A stretch of 64,000 nt of DNA from Verticillium longisporum (taxonomy: Eukaryota; Ascomycota; Sordariomycetes; Glomerellales; Plectosphaerellaceae): assembly GCA_019188255.1 (NCBI GenBank), contig JAETXT010000001.1, positions 6,634,001 through 6,698,000 of the forward strand, in the 5' to 3' direction. Position numbers and translations under genes: made by a program. Shown in pieces: positions 33,221 to 45,330 of this stretch. Each line of letters opens with the position of its first letter. Positions within the stretch are counted from its first letter, which is position 1. The notes under the pieces were generated by a model. It searched no databases, was not told where the DNA came from, and saw nothing but the letters and a program-made list of their open reading frames with translations.

Positions 33221-33676
33221 CCATGCCACCTACCTAGGAAAACTAGAAGCAACCGCCTGAATACGGAGAGATATGAATGACGGCCCATCCTCAGATAAAA
33301 TGCGTTTCAGTGCCCAAAAATGAAACCTTACTGCCTTGCAGTCAATTCTGCTCCCTTGCTGGATATGTACTCCTTAGTTTGTTCCTCACCGTGATTGCAG
33401 GATTGTGGCGATGTTTAGACAGCTAAAGGCCAAATGACCAGCCAGGCATGACCACTCAATGTTATCGATCTCAACATCCATTGTTCTCGACGCCTGATTA
33501 AGCCCGCATAAGAATCTCAAGCCGTCAACTAGACTTGGTACAGACATCGGAACCAGATTGGTGAACATACTGCTGTGGGAGACGTCGCTGATCAGTTGAC
33601 CAAGCTACATATACCATACTCCAGATCTCGGTTTCCATCGACCGGCTCCTGACTCAGTCAGGGATTTGTTCTGAAC
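33221..33676. other. Intergenic region upstream of tRNA-Pro
   Basis: 456 bp, no gene recognised. Confidence 0.45.
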
Positions 33677-33768
33677 GCGCCGTTGGTCTAGTGGTATGAT
33701 TCTCGCTTAGGGTCACACCCTGAAGCACAGCTTGCGAGAGGTCCCGGGTTCAATCCCCGGATGGCGCC
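33677..33768 (+). tRNA. tRNA-Pro(AGG) with a 20-nt intron
   Basis: The cloverleaf is complete. The acceptor arms GCGCCGT (33677-33683) and ATGGCGC (33761-33767) pair, with discriminator C at 33768. The D-arm carries the A-box-like TGGTCTAGTGG, the anticodon arm is CTCGC/GCGAG, and the T-arm is CCCGG/CCGGG around TTCAATC. The anticodon AGG is at 33709-33711. A 20-nt intron (33713-33732) sits after position 37, the standard place for nuclear tRNA introns, and contains CCCT that can pair with the anticodon region. The mature length is 72 nt before CCA. Confidence 0.95.
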
Positions 33769-34997
33769 CAATCTTTTTGTCCATTTTGCTTTGATCGAGA
33801 GATTATCCCATTCTACAGAGCATGTTGTGGTTCACGTTGGCTGGAGTATACTAGCGCAATGAACCCAGGCATATTACATAGGTTCTGTCTGACGTCCGTC
33901 TCTGGACACCCAGTTAGTAGGTGAGCGGACTTCGTATTCGACGTCTTGGCTTTAGACGAGAAACCCATGAATTGTCTCTATGACTGCAGCAAACATGCCG
34001 AAGAAACTTCCTGTCCATGAACTTACATACCCTCGTTCTGAGGCCAGAAACCTTGGCCCCAAGGCTGGGCCGCATCTCTGAATCCTCACCTGATTGATGC
34101 TCAACGCGGCGTGAACTCGTCCGCAGCCTTGTCGGGCGGCTGCATGCTTCGAGCAACCATTTCCTGTCATGCCGTGTCACTCCATCTCATACCAGAACCA
34201 CGGGTCGAAGGCGATGCAATCGTGTGTTGGTCGTACACATTGGCCATGCCCGCGGCGAATCGACAACCTGTCATCACCCGCGTCCGTGTAACCAGCTCGT
34301 GCGTTTACAACATCCAGTCAAGAGGATCGTTTTGAAAAACGCGAGATGACCGTGTGAGTGAGTGAATGTGTGTGTATACCTGCTGGGCGATATTTATCTA
34401 TACTGAACCCCGAAGCCCAGCATCGGGGGTCATGGGCCGGAGGAACGAGTCCTCCTCACGCCCTGTGCGATACATAAACGATAGGCGTCTTTTCTCCCTT
34501 CAGGCAATTTATGCCTTGGCCGCGACCCTGTAGACGACAAGTTGGTATATGTTGCAGTTACCAAGAAAAAAAATCCCATATCCCATATCCCATATCCCAT
34601 ATCCTGAACCCCAAGTTCCCCCCAGTTGCCAACGTTGTACGATCCAGAGTCTCCGAAAGAGGACGAGGATGTAAGGACGGCACACGAGAAAGAAAGTCGT
34701 CAGTAAGAAAGAAAAACAAACCCTGGAAACACACTGAAGTAGCCATACTGTTCCGTCCCAGGAGGGCGTTTGATAGCCCAGGTTGCTCTAAGAAGCAATA
34801 CCCAGAACGCCCCGATCATGATTCCCGATATCCAGACCATAGAAAGACGATGGGCGTAGAAACCCCTTGGAAAAAAAAAAAACAGGAAACCAACTCTACC
34901 TCCTATGAGGAGAGTTTCAGATAGATATTGACAGTCCATGTCCACTCCGTCATGACGTGGTCGTCATCTCTCCATGGAGATGGGGCGGCGGCCCGCA
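33769..34997. other. Intergenic region, no gene recognised
   Basis: 1.2 kb. It contains a 7-bp tandem repeat of ATCCCAT (about four copies, 34573-34604). Nothing else recognised. Confidence 0.45.
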
Positions 34998-35246
34998 CTA
35001 AGGCAAGACCTTGCCAGTGAGTCTGCTCTCAGGCCACCCGCAGCGAGAGCGGTTGATCATGTGTTCCCAGGGAACAGACTCTGCAGTGCGGCGGTTGGAG
35101 CACCCGGTGCAGTCGCCGGCAGAGTAGTCGATGTGCCCGACGCGGACCTCACAGCGGCGGCCGGTGCGGCTGTAGTCGGGACACCACGATGCGGCGCCGA
35201 TGAGGTAGTGGCGACAGCCGAATTCGCGGCGGTACCATTCACACAT
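34998..35246 (-). CDS. Small Cys-rich protein, possible fungal zinc-binding type
   Basis: An 82-aa open frame. Cysteines lie at 2, 10, 22, 32, 46 and 49, with His12 (MCEWYRREFGCRHY..., ...WCPDY..., ...RRCEVR..., ...DCTGCSNR). This spacing resembles the many small fungal proteins that start Met-Cys and have an F-x-C-x-H motif followed by paired cysteines. There is no signal peptide, so it is not a typical secreted effector. It could be longer, with a 3' intron near the end. The family function is unknown. It stands alone in a gene-poor region, and I cannot exclude chance. Confidence 0.5.
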   Translation of the reverse strand: MCEWYRREFGCRHYLIGAASWCPDYSRTGRRCEVRVGHIDYSAGDCTGCSNRRTAESVPWEHMINRSRCGWPESRLTGKVLP

Positions 35247-38227
35247 GCTGAAGGAATCGAAAAGGCGTGGGAGGGGAAATGTGGTGGTGGTGGCGGCTTT
35301 GCTTGATGAGCGACGAATGCTCTGTGCAGGCGACGCTTGATGTGTTATGTGGAAATCTGACGAGCACTAGTGGTGGTTGTGAGTGCAGACAGGTGACGAT
35401 GCGAGGTCAACAGATATGGGTTTGATGTGGAGAAAGAAGCGTTCGGAAGCTCTGAACGAAGATTGATGCCCTCTCATGAGGAAGCCAGTGGAGAAGGCAG
35501 GTGGGCGAGGACATTCGGGACTTTGTATGTCGTGCTTTGACTACAAGGTCTGAGATTGCGGAACTGAACCGCCGGACTGTGTCACTTGGCGTCGTCAAAT
35601 AAGATTCGCCTGGGCGACAAGGCGATTCCTCCACGGGCAGCAGGAGAATGACGATCCAGGCTTGCCAGGGTAGCGTTGGACGTCCTCGAGGCGGCAGTGA
35701 AAAGTGACGGATATGAGACAGTGGCCACAGGCACGGGACTGTTGAGTAAAAAAACAAGGATAGTCTGGATGGGACTTGTGCCAAGTAGGGGAGGGGCGCC
35801 CAGGCTGGCAACGGTCCGGAGGCTTGTGTGCGTGTTGTCCACCAGGGCGTGTTCGATTCGCCGCCGCCCTTGGACAATATACTATCTGAGCACCGTGGGA
35901 GGAATTTGGGGGGTGGTGGATAATCACCTCTTTGCTTTTTCCCGAGCCTTGTCGGCGATTATGCGTCGACGGCGAGCGCCCCTGGCATCATCGAGGGAGG
36001 AGCGCAGCGCGCCCTGTCTCATACGAGGGAGAAAAGACTGTTGGTGCTCTGCAAGGAGGCGGAGACCTGGCGTCCATTCACTACCTATTGTTGCTGTGAA
36101 AGCTACTTGGACGCATTGGCACTGGATTGAATGCGCTTGTCACCTTGAGATGTGAAGAAGTTCAAAAAGTTGAAGCGATTGGACACGTCTACGGCCACTC
36201 AAGCACCAATAGCAACGGCGTACCCAGGGCCTGTGCCTTTCGTGTCAGGAGAGAGACGTCCAATCCGCCTCTGATGGAGCCAACAAGCCTCAGCCCGTAT
36301 TCGAGATTATGCCAACATGGTCGGGGACGGGGACTGTTCAAACCCCGTCGGCAAGTCTGTTGATGAGTAAGTGAAAAGTAGGAATGCTATGTGGCTTAGG
36401 GTGGTGGAGAGAGAGAGGAACGGCAGGCGTTAAACTGGCCAAGCGCACTACTGCACCGGGGGGCAAGACGGAATTGTCACAGACACGAATACCACTCGCC
36501 TGGTCGTCGGGTTCGACCGGTCAGTCAGCGCAGGCACCTATTATTGAACGGGACAGAGCGGAGCACACCAAAGACAAACCCCCATTCATCGGTCACATCA
36601 TCTGCAGTGGATGCTGTGCAGGGGGTTCGACCGGGCTGGTGTGGTTGGTATCGGCACGGAGAAGGGGGAGGGGGGGGGGGATGGAAAGGAAGAAGGGATG
36701 GGATGGTCCGTCGGACGGGCCGCCAAGACGTTGTCGGTCCGGTCTAGCGCGCGGGCGGGGAATCGGGAGTTATCGAGATTCGAGGATCCAAAGGGCCGTT
36801 GGCTGCTGGACTAGGCCGGTTAAGGAGGCGACCGTAGTGGCATATGACTGCGGTCTGAATTGCACATGATAGAAATGCGTGAGCCTGAGGGGATGGCCGT
36901 CATCATTCCGGGGGAGGAAAAGCAACAAGGCAGGCGTCTGCCACGAGTGTCAGCTGATGGTCCTGTGCCGCGGTCTAGATTTCTGCTCTGGCTTACCTTG
37001 CAGGCGCCAGGACCAGTGATGTGAGACAGGCTTGGACAGGCCGCATGAGCGTCTGGCAAGGCCCCCGGGGGGGGGGCCGGTACTTGCATGGTACGACCGA
37101 TATACCAAGGCAACCAGCATTTCGATGGCGAGGCAAGGAATATGCCCTGGTACCGTCCATCCTTGGCTGCTAGATTTGCTCACTTGTTGGCTTTTTGGCG
37201 TCCAGGCCTCCCAGAACTCAGAACTCGGAACTTCAGGGGAGATAAGGACGCCATGTGAGACAGGCTGAGGTCGACATTGCTGGGGTCAAGTTCGTTTCTC
37301 TGGCGGGGGAGGGGAGGGGGGGACGCGGGGGGGGGGGGCGTGGCAACCTGGTGTTCCGTGTCTGAGTCTTTCGCTCGCAGGCATTGTTGGATGAAGGAGA
37401 AAGCAATGAGGAAGAAAAGAGAGAGGCGGGAAGGGAGTGTCCAATGTAGCACTGCAGTGTCGGTGAAGTAGAAAAAGAAAGGCCTGTCGTCGGTAGCGTG
37501 CCTTTAACCCCTGTCAATCTGCTGTCGAGGACAAGGCACACCTTCCTCGTGCTGGCTTCTCCAGGTGCCGGCGACACGTCTGTTGCATCTGTTGCGTCTG
37601 TTGCTTGGCCCTGGTTGACCGGTCTGCGTGCCTTGGACCTCAGGTGGCCAGACATGGGCTGCACTGTGGCTGCGAGGTATGTGGACCGAGATGCGTGACC
37701 GAGGGTCGGGGTGATGGCCTGCAGGAGGGCGAGCTGCAGTCGATCGCAGCCGGCGGCGATGAAGAAACCGTCTTTTAGTATCGGCTTCCCTGGCCTATAA
37801 CGGTTGGAATAAACCTGCCCTCTTCGCGTCTGTGTCGCCCAACTGTTTGCGTCGTGCTCTCTGGCGTCGTGCTCTCTGGCTTCTTACGCTCCGCCAAGGC
37901 CCCCCTTGCCATCGTTCCCGTGCTTCCGCACTCCCGGCGCTCCCCTGCTCCACGCTCCACGCTTCGCTCCACGCTCCACGCTTCGCTTCACGCTCCACAA
38001 TCGAGTCCCCGCTCAGGAGGACCAAGCGATCCAACAAGAAGACTGCAGTTGCTTTACCTGCTCTGTGTTGTAGACCAAGTCGGGCAGATCGTAAGAAGGC
38101 GCTCCGTGAGGCAGACCGTACATGCCTGAGCAAATGACTGACAAGAAGGACAAGAAATAGAAGAGCTCGTCGGGCACTTGCGGGGCAAGGCCAGAGGCCC
38201 AACAAAGTCTAGCGGTCACCGCTAGAC
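35247..38227. other. Gene-poor region with G-rich and short tandem repeats
   Basis: About 3 kb without a recognisable gene. It includes very G-rich runs (36,665-36,680; 37,060-37,080; 37,304-37,340) and an imperfect tandem repeat of CGCTCCACGCTT near 37,950-38,000. Open frames here have low-complexity or random composition. Confidence 0.45.
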
Positions 38228-39010
38228 ATGACGCTGCCATCGCCATCGTCAAGTCCGCCCCGGAGAGCGTCCAGGCCGAAGCAGCCCAGGACGCAGTCGG
38301 CACCTCTTCATCCACGGACGAGGACCCCGCCATTGGCCACCATTGTGCCCACGTTTCTGGCCCAGCCCAAGTGCACGCGCTGCACCGTCCGCGTCGTGCA
38401 CGTATCGACGCCTGACAAGGACAAGCCGGACCAGCCGCAGCGCGCCGTTGTGGAATGGGGCGCGATACCGTACTACAAGACGACGGGCCGGCCCGCTGAG
38501 TTTGTGTACTACACGACAGAGCGGGCCAGCGACTTGCGACCAGAGCTCTTAGCCGCCTGGCATGCGGCTAGGGCGCGTGGTCTCGAGATTGGAGGCCAGA
38601 CGGCTCCCGCGGGGTCGTCGTCGTCGCCGTCGTCATCATCATCTTCATCATCGACATCGTCCTCTGCGGGACAGATGCCGGACTGGATATCAGAGCGTCT
38701 CCGGGACTGCTGGGTCGTCGAGCAGCTTGTATACTGGGTCGAATTCCTGCAGGAGTGGAAGTACTACCGAGACTATTACGTCTTTCGTGAAGAGCTGTTC
38801 GATGGAGAGGTGCCCGAGATTCTCTGCCAAGGATGCAAGGATTGCTCAGGACGCCTGGCAGCTCTCGTGCCTCTGCCTGATTGCGACCTGGAATCTGTGC
38901 CTGCCGAGACTGAGGTGCCGCCCTCGAATAGGAGCACCAGTCAACCGGAGTCGGGGAAGATGATCGTCACCGAGTCGTGTTGCGAGCTCAAGCTTGAGGC
39001 GTGCGATTGA
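38228..39010 (+). CDS. Uncharacterised protein with CxxC pairs and poly-Ser tract
   Basis: A 260-aa frame that I do not recognise. The first 40 residues are Pro/Arg/Ser-rich and may be an artefact: another frame over the same bases looks equally protein-like, so the true start or an upstream intron is uncertain. The central part looks genuine: a CTRC pair (Cys49, Cys52), then VVEWGAIPYYKTTGRPAEFVYYTT, then a Ser tract (about 130-147) encoded by TCG/TCA repeats. A Trp/Tyr-rich segment (WVVEQLVYWVEFLQEWKYYRDYY) and a CQGCKDC cluster follow. Paired cysteines suggest metal binding. There are no membrane helices. Confidence 0.55.
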   Translation: MTLPSPSSSPPRRASRPKQPRTQSAPLHPRTRTPPLATIVPTFLAQPKCTRCTVRVVHVSTPDKDKPDQPQRAVVEWGAIPYYKTTGRPAEFVYYTTERASDLRPELLAAWHAARARGLEIGGQTAPAGSSSSPSSSSSSSSTSSSAGQMPDWISERLRDCWVVEQLVYWVEFLQEWKYYRDYYVFREELFDGEVPEILCQGCKDCSGRLAALVPLPDCDLESVPAETEVPPSNRSTSQPESGKMIVTESCCELKLEACD

Positions 39011-39347
39011 TATGGGATACCAACCATGTTTTTATAGTATTTATGATAAATGACAGAATGACACACGCGCTGATTGTTTTCCACGGACTTTTGTGATTTT
39101 GATCAGTCGTAGCGAGCATTGAATAGCAAGATTATTTCTAGGCGGCCACTTCCAGGCGGCAGCTTCCTCTCCACCAACCCAAGTCACCTTACCCACGTGA
39201 TGAGTAAGCAGGCTCACGATGAACCCTCCGCACCCCAAACAGCAACGCGTCAGACGCGTTGTTCCCAGCAGGTAAAGCCTGCACCCTCTTGCGACACGAG
39301 AAATTGATCATTCATTCTACAGCACCATCTCCCTCGTCGGGGTCATC
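39011..39347. other. Convergent intergenic region
   Basis: 337 bp between two stop codons; no feature recognised. Confidence 0.45.
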
Positions 39348-42300
39348 TCAGGTCTTCCGCCATCGGCTCTGCAATCTGTCCAAGTGCGTCTTCCACCTCG
39401 ACCACCACGCGCCTCTAGCTACGACCGACGCAACCGCTGCTTCGTCCTCCAACTCCGACTCCTGCCCCCGACCCACGCTGGTCACATTCTGGTGCCGGTG
39501 CAGAGGACCCAGCCCGCCCCAGGGGTAATTGGGACTGGAGGGCAGGGGCTCGTCCGTTTCTGTCGTCGTGGGCGTGCCCTGCGGAGGATCGGGATCCTCG
39601 CTGCTCATGGTCGAGGTCGTGAAGGTCGTGAGGTCAAAGGTGGGCATCAATGTTGCTAACGAACAGGGTGTGTCAGCCGGTACTTCTCACAAGGACCACG
39701 TTGTGTGTTCGTTCGTCTCTACTTACAAGTCTCGATGGTCTCAGGCACCGATCCGCTCGAGTCGAACGACGCAAGACCTGGTGACGAGGCCACTGCCGTG
39801 AAGCTTGTCGACGACGTGGAATTGGCCCAGAGCGGTCTTGACGTGCAGCTCGTCCATGGTCCTGCTCTGGTCGTCGAGTTGCACGGCGCCTTGCTGACCG
39901 TCAGCGACGCAACCTCGGAAGACCAACTCCCCGCCCGGGAGGCCGACTCGTCAGGCGCCATCACGGTCTTTGTGATGATCTGCGTTACTGTGCCATTGGT
40001 GATGGTAATGGTGGCGCAAGGCGAGGTCACCGCTGGATTGGCCGTGATCGTGTCGTTGGCCCTCGATGAACCGGTGGAGACCAACGTGCGCGACGGCTCG
40101 TTCGATCCTGTTCCTGTAGCCTCCGTTGGCAGCAGAACCGATCCTGAACTCAAACTTGTGCTACCTGCTGCGAGAGTTGAATTAGAGTTACCGCTGGTCG
40201 TTGAGCCTGCAGGTGGGCCTGAAGAGGTCGTCGTCTGATTCGCTGTCACCGGCCAGGGAGGCGAAGCGGTAGGCGCAGATGATTGCGGCGTCATCGTGCT
40301 ATTCCCGACGCTTGGAGCGCTGCCCGTGGATGTTATATTGAGCGATGGACCCGGTGGCGAAGACGATTCTTCACCTTGGAAGAGCGTATTCGTCTCGTCC
40401 GGCTCAAGTGAGGTCGCATTGGACAGGACAGTGCTGTTTGCCGTAGGGAACAGCGGTGTCCCCGTTGGCACGACCGTTGGAGTGAAAGTCGTCACGATAG
40501 CGCCAGAAAGACTGGAAATCGGCAGAATCGTCAGGTTCCCAGCGCTCGTTGGCACGCTTGTACTCGTTGCATTCGGAAGAGGCAGCGGCGTTGGCACAAT
40601 CGTGTTTGGCGTGCCGACGCCGGTACCACTGACACCGCCTGAACTGGTAGCATTGGGCAGCGGGAACGGTGTCAGGTTCGAAGGCGTGGGAACACCGACA
40701 CCTGTTGTGGACGATGTGCTCATGTTCAGTGAGCTGAGGCCCGTGCCTGCGACTGAGTTGGAGAGAGTATTGTTGGACAACGGAGACGTCACTGACTGGG
40801 TCAGGGCAGTTTTAGTTGTGCTGGACAAGACTGAGGTCGGCACCGTCATATTTGCCATGCTTGTCCCCGTGCCTGCAATGGTACGTGACCCCGAGACGGT
40901 GGAATTGGGCATTGGGAAGGGGGTCGCTCCAGGGGTCATCGACAAGGGAATGCTGGTTGCTGATGTGCTAGCGTTCGCTGAACCCACGCCAGGACCTGGA
41001 CCAGACGTCGTGGAGGTCGCGTTCGGGAACGGGAAAGGCGTCTCTGCAGACGGCAATGGTAACAAGGCCGTGGATGTTGGAGCACTTGCATTCGTCGCAC
41101 TGATGCTGGTGCTCACTGTCGCATCCGAAAGGCTGGCATTCGAAGGAGAGAACCTCGTCGAGCTCATGGGGCTGAGAGAGGGCGACAAAGTTGTCGAAGC
41201 ACTCGCTTCGACAGTGCTGAGACCGGTCCCAGCGATGGTGCCTGACGCAGTACTGTTCGAAAGGGGGAACGGTGCCGACGAACTCGCCGGGCTAGGGGCA
41301 AGAGTCTGCGTTGATGATCCGGTGACCATTGTGGGCAGCACAGAAGTGATATTCTGCGACTGACCCACTTTGGTGGTGTTGTGCACAAACTGAGAAGTGT
41401 AAGGAATGGTACTTGAAGGAACGGGCGCTGAAGTGTTCTGCGCGGTTGCCGTGCTTGGGAGTATCGTCACGCTTGATACCGAACTCGTCGCGTTCGGGAA
41501 GGGGAAAGGGGTCGCCGGCGGAGGTAGAGAACTAGGCGTTGGTACGAAGCTACTGGGTGAGGATGAGACGCCCGCCACCGCGCCACTGCTGGGAGCGGCC
41601 GAGGTGCCATTGGACAGGCTGGGAAAAACGCTCGCAGTCAGCGATGCCGGTACCGAGGCTGTCGTGGTGTTGAGGACGCCAGGGGGATATGATGAGTTCG
41701 CTAGTGCTGACGACAGTGGTATACCAGTTGATGCCGGTGGGATGGTCATCACGGTTGAGTTGGAAGGCGATGCTGGCGCAGTCGGTATGGTCACCGTCCC
41801 TGTGATCACAGTCGTTATATTGTTCGAGGTGGGAAAAGGGGGCGACGAGGAGAACGTCACAGGTTCGGAAGCCACGTTGGTACTGCTGGTTGCATTCATT
41901 GTCTGTTGCGCTCTGGAGCTTGAGTCTGTGAAAGTAGACATCGAGCCACTCAGGATGTTCGATGTGGCTGATGAGGAACTCTCACCGGCCGAGCCAGGCT
42001 GTAGAGTCGGACTATCCGTAGTGTTGCGCGAGCCGGATGACTGGCTTGTGGTGATGGTGGCGTTTGTTGATGGAAATGGAGCACCACCTGTCGTTGAGGA
42101 GCCGATCATCTTGGTCGTGCCAATGGTGCTCGAGCTGACGCCAGTTGCAGCTGTACTGCCCGCGACAGAACCACTAACAAGGGTCGCCGAGGATGAAGGT
42201 CTCGTTGTGGAGGCAATGCCTGGAATCAACGGCTGGCTGGACGCTGTCTCATTGCCGGTTGTGGGGGGAGTTCCAACAGCGGAGGACGAACCCGAAACAA

Positions 42301-43599
42301 CAGATGAAAGGGTGGCACTTTGGGAAGACATGCCCGGGACAGTAATGTTGGCGAGTCCACTCGAACTTGCTACCATCTCGGAGGAGCTTGTTGATGACGA
42401 ATCAGGTAGGATAGTACCGCTGATCTCGCCGGCGGCTGTCCCTGAACTTGGAGCCGTCAGACCTCCAGTAGTGTTGAAAGGTATAGACGCTGAGGTCATC
42501 GCCGATGAGATACCTGTAGCATTTTGTGCTGGCGGGGAACTTAACGGGATTGCTTCAGAAGATGGTCCTGGCGTTGAGGGGGTACCGACAGGCACCGTTG
42601 CATTGCTAGGAACGCTCAACGTCGACATGAGACTGCTCGAGGCAGGGGGCGAGATCGCCCCTGATATTGGAGTGGCTGTGGCAGAGATGCTTGACGGCGT
42701 GGCAGTCCATGTTGGGAAAGCCGACGCCGACAGCACAGGAGGCGACATGAGGCCGGGCGTGATAGACCCGAGTGGCCTAGACATGCTCATCGTGGAGTTG
42801 TTGAAAGGGGACAGAGATGTGTCCGTCGTCGACTCTTGGGAGGGCAACGCAGTGGCAGAGCTGTTGAGGCCCGTCAAACTTGGCTCAGGCAGCTCGACAC
42901 TGCTGGAGATGCTGGCGGGTCCTGAGGAAGACCTGCTGGACGAACTCCCTGAAAAGACGTTCGACAACGCGGACTTGGAAGAGGATTGTGGGGGGTATAT
43001 GCCATTACCAGCCGGGCTTGTAGTCTCTGACATCTCTGGCGGATAAGGACCATCTGTCGTCGAGCTGTCCGGGTTTTCAGAGGGAGACCCTGAGCTTCCA
43101 GTGACTTCCGTCGGCCCGGTAGACGACTGGCTTCCGGAGAAGAACGTCTTGGAGGCGCCCGACGTGAGACCAGACATGAATGATGTGTTGTTAGCGGCAA
43201 GTGTCCCACGCGTACCACCAGACGAGCCGTCTGCTGAGGGTGCTAAGCGTCCGATCAGCAATGCTCGTCATGAGTTGGGAGGTGGAGGCTCTACCGACCT
43301 TCCTTGCTGGTGGCAGGCGTTCCCTCCTCGGAAGTTTCCTCTGTTGATGTAGCCTCGGCCTCATCAGGAGGGTATCCATACCCATAGCCCCAGCTATATT
43401 GCTGGTATTCCTCCACTGTTCCCTTCGCGTTTTCCTCGATGGCCCTAGCCCTGGGTTGCTTCACATCGAGACCTGGTGCTGGCGCATCACGTTCTCGAAG
43501 CCTGTGGCCCAAGGCATCATGGCGAGCGGACACGAAGAGGGGCACGGGCACCAGCACCGCAACTAAAAGGAGTCTTCGAACCAGAGAGCAGACCCTCAT
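39348..43599 (-). CDS. Giant secreted Ser/Thr-rich (mucin-like) protein
   Basis: Three exons on the minus strand: 43599-43299, 43242-39727 and 39655-39348; introns 56 and 71 nt; 1374 aa. The N-terminus is a clear signal peptide (residues about 1-25: Arg-rich n-region, long Leu/Val core, cleavage near VSA). Residues 26-100 include YSWGYGYGYPP and acidic Thr-rich sequence. The large middle exon is dominated by Ser, Thr, Pro, Gly, Ala and Asn, with dozens of N-x-S/T sequons. It contains diverged repeats built on TPFPxPNxT followed by a GTG-x-S block. Heavy O- and N-glycosylation and a surface or wall location are expected. The C-terminal exon ends in a Trp/Arg-rich segment, with no GPI signal. 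Intron 1 has a weak donor (GTCGGT) and three possible acceptors differing by 9-12 nt. No named family is recognised. Confidence 0.8.
40550..41540 (-). repeat. Diverged coding repeats in the Ser/Thr-rich protein
   Basis: Recurrent protein motif TPFPFPNAT / TPFPMPNST / TPFPLPNAT / APFPLSNST, often followed within 15-20 residues by GTG-x-S. Five or more copies at irregular spacing. The DNA copies are clearly diverged. Confidence 0.6.
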
Positions 43600-45330
43600 G
43601 ATGAGAACCCTTGTGCTGGCGTGTCTGTGTTCTTTTCGAAAGAACTCGGCTGCCTTGATCGGGCTGCGTAGATGATGCAGTCTTCATCAGGGAACCGACA
43701 GTTATGTGATGTCAAGTGCTCAAAAACAGAAAGGAAAAAGCGAAAAGAATGACTAAGATCAGCAGTGCCTGCGAAATCCAGAAAGTGAGAGAGAACGAGA
43801 GTCGAAAGGAGGGCGTTGTCATGAAATGCAAAGGGGATCCCGCAAGGAGGAAGAACAGCAGGCAGAGGCCGTCAAAGGGAAGACGGCGAGGATAAGTTGG
43901 CAGATATAGGTGCAGGCCCAAAACCCCGATTGCCTCGGCACACCATCAGATAGGGGCAGAGCAGACCATGTCCACCCATAGCTTCAAGCTGCCCATGGTG
44001 TGGACAGGTTCCCCGTCAAAGTAAGACTTGGTGACACGCCCGACAGCTTTGCCCCGTTCCTCGACTGAGGGGGCGGGCAGCCGAAGAAAGAGAGAAAGAC
44101 AGGCGAGTCCAGATCCAAGCACATATCCTCCTTGCACGATGACCACTATCCGTCTGCTTGGAATCATATTCTGCCCGTCGGGCCCGTCCCATCACATATG
44201 AAGCCCGTCCGGAGAAGGGACGATGCGCGACGAAAACATGCCAGGGAGCGTCTTCGACGCCTGTCTGCAGATCACGGGCGGCCATCAAGTTTGGAACGAG
44301 AAAAAGAAGGCAAATTGAACCGGCACGGCTCCCGAGCTACGACGAGATTTCGCCGTGCATAGCTGAGGAACCCTTTCCGAGCTCGCCTGACACGTCGTCC
44401 AAGCACCACCTCGTCATTTCCCATCCCATCCTCGGGCCCCGTCGCCGCTCGAATACATGACACCAGGCCCTTGCCTCTCGGCCTACCGAGATGTCACGAT
44501 AGCACAGACGGTGCGCAAGTGTACAGTTGTGCACGGCGAGATGCCGCGGACGCCAGGGGCACATGCAACGTCCCGCCGCAAGATGACACCCTGTTCCTGG
44601 CGAGAGCAACAAAGTCACACGGGCCGTGGAGGCAACATATGAGCTTACACGAACACACACATTCAACTTGTAGTCGCCGAGCTCAACTGAGCGGACAAAG
44701 AGACCGAGTTCTTTTCCATGAAAGAGGGAAAATGACCTGGTAAAGTCAGGCATCGGCTTGGCGAGCAAGGTGCAAAACTGTTGACTTGTGCGAGTGTATG
44801 CGAGGAGGGAGATATCGCACCCTAGAAGACCGTACAATAGCCTGCCTAGGTTCATTGACGTGGCTTGCAAGGGGGTGCCGGAAGAAACTGTGCTCTCAAC
44901 GCTATCGTCCTTTGCTTCATCGAAATGCCCATCCGCCAAGCATAAGAGTCCTGGTCGCAGGATGAGACAGTTCACGACGAAACACATTGCTACTTGTAAA
45001 GAATTGCACACTATAAGAGGTCAAGACACTTCATCTACGGGGTCTCAAAACTAACCACCATGCTCCTCATGCACTTGCAGAAATCAAAATTACCTCCCAC
45101 TCTCAGCGTAAACTCCTCGTAGCGATATGCCCGGGGCAGCCCCCAGTATCTTGAAAAGAGAGCACGAGCTCAATCCGTTGCTGTCAAAATGCTGTGAGAC
45201 CTATCTGCCGCTAGGCGAGACGGGCAACTGCTGATGAGCCACGAGCTAGTTGCTATTGCCACTGTGGAGCGTCAAGGAGTGGAGCTCTCAATCAGCTAAC
45301 ATCATCATGTTCCTAGCCTCTGTGGTTCCT
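43600..45330. other. Intergenic region, no gene recognised
   Basis: 1.7 kb with the promoter of the Ser/Thr-rich gene and the 3' flank of the RRT8-like gene. The longest frames (about 220 aa, minus strand) have no protein-family character. Confidence 0.45.

Noticed and set aside
40296..43046. Two long plus-strand open frames (355 and 546 codons) over the Ser/Thr-rich gene
   Set aside because: They are antisense shadows: the minus-strand exon avoids codons whose complement would be a stop because of its TCN/ACN/GGN bias. The plus-strand products are low-complexity Val/Gly/Glu sequence without a sensible start or family match.
44337..45011. 224-codon minus-strand frame
   Set aside because: No recognisable domain, atypical amino-acid composition and no splice-supported neighbours; likely chance.
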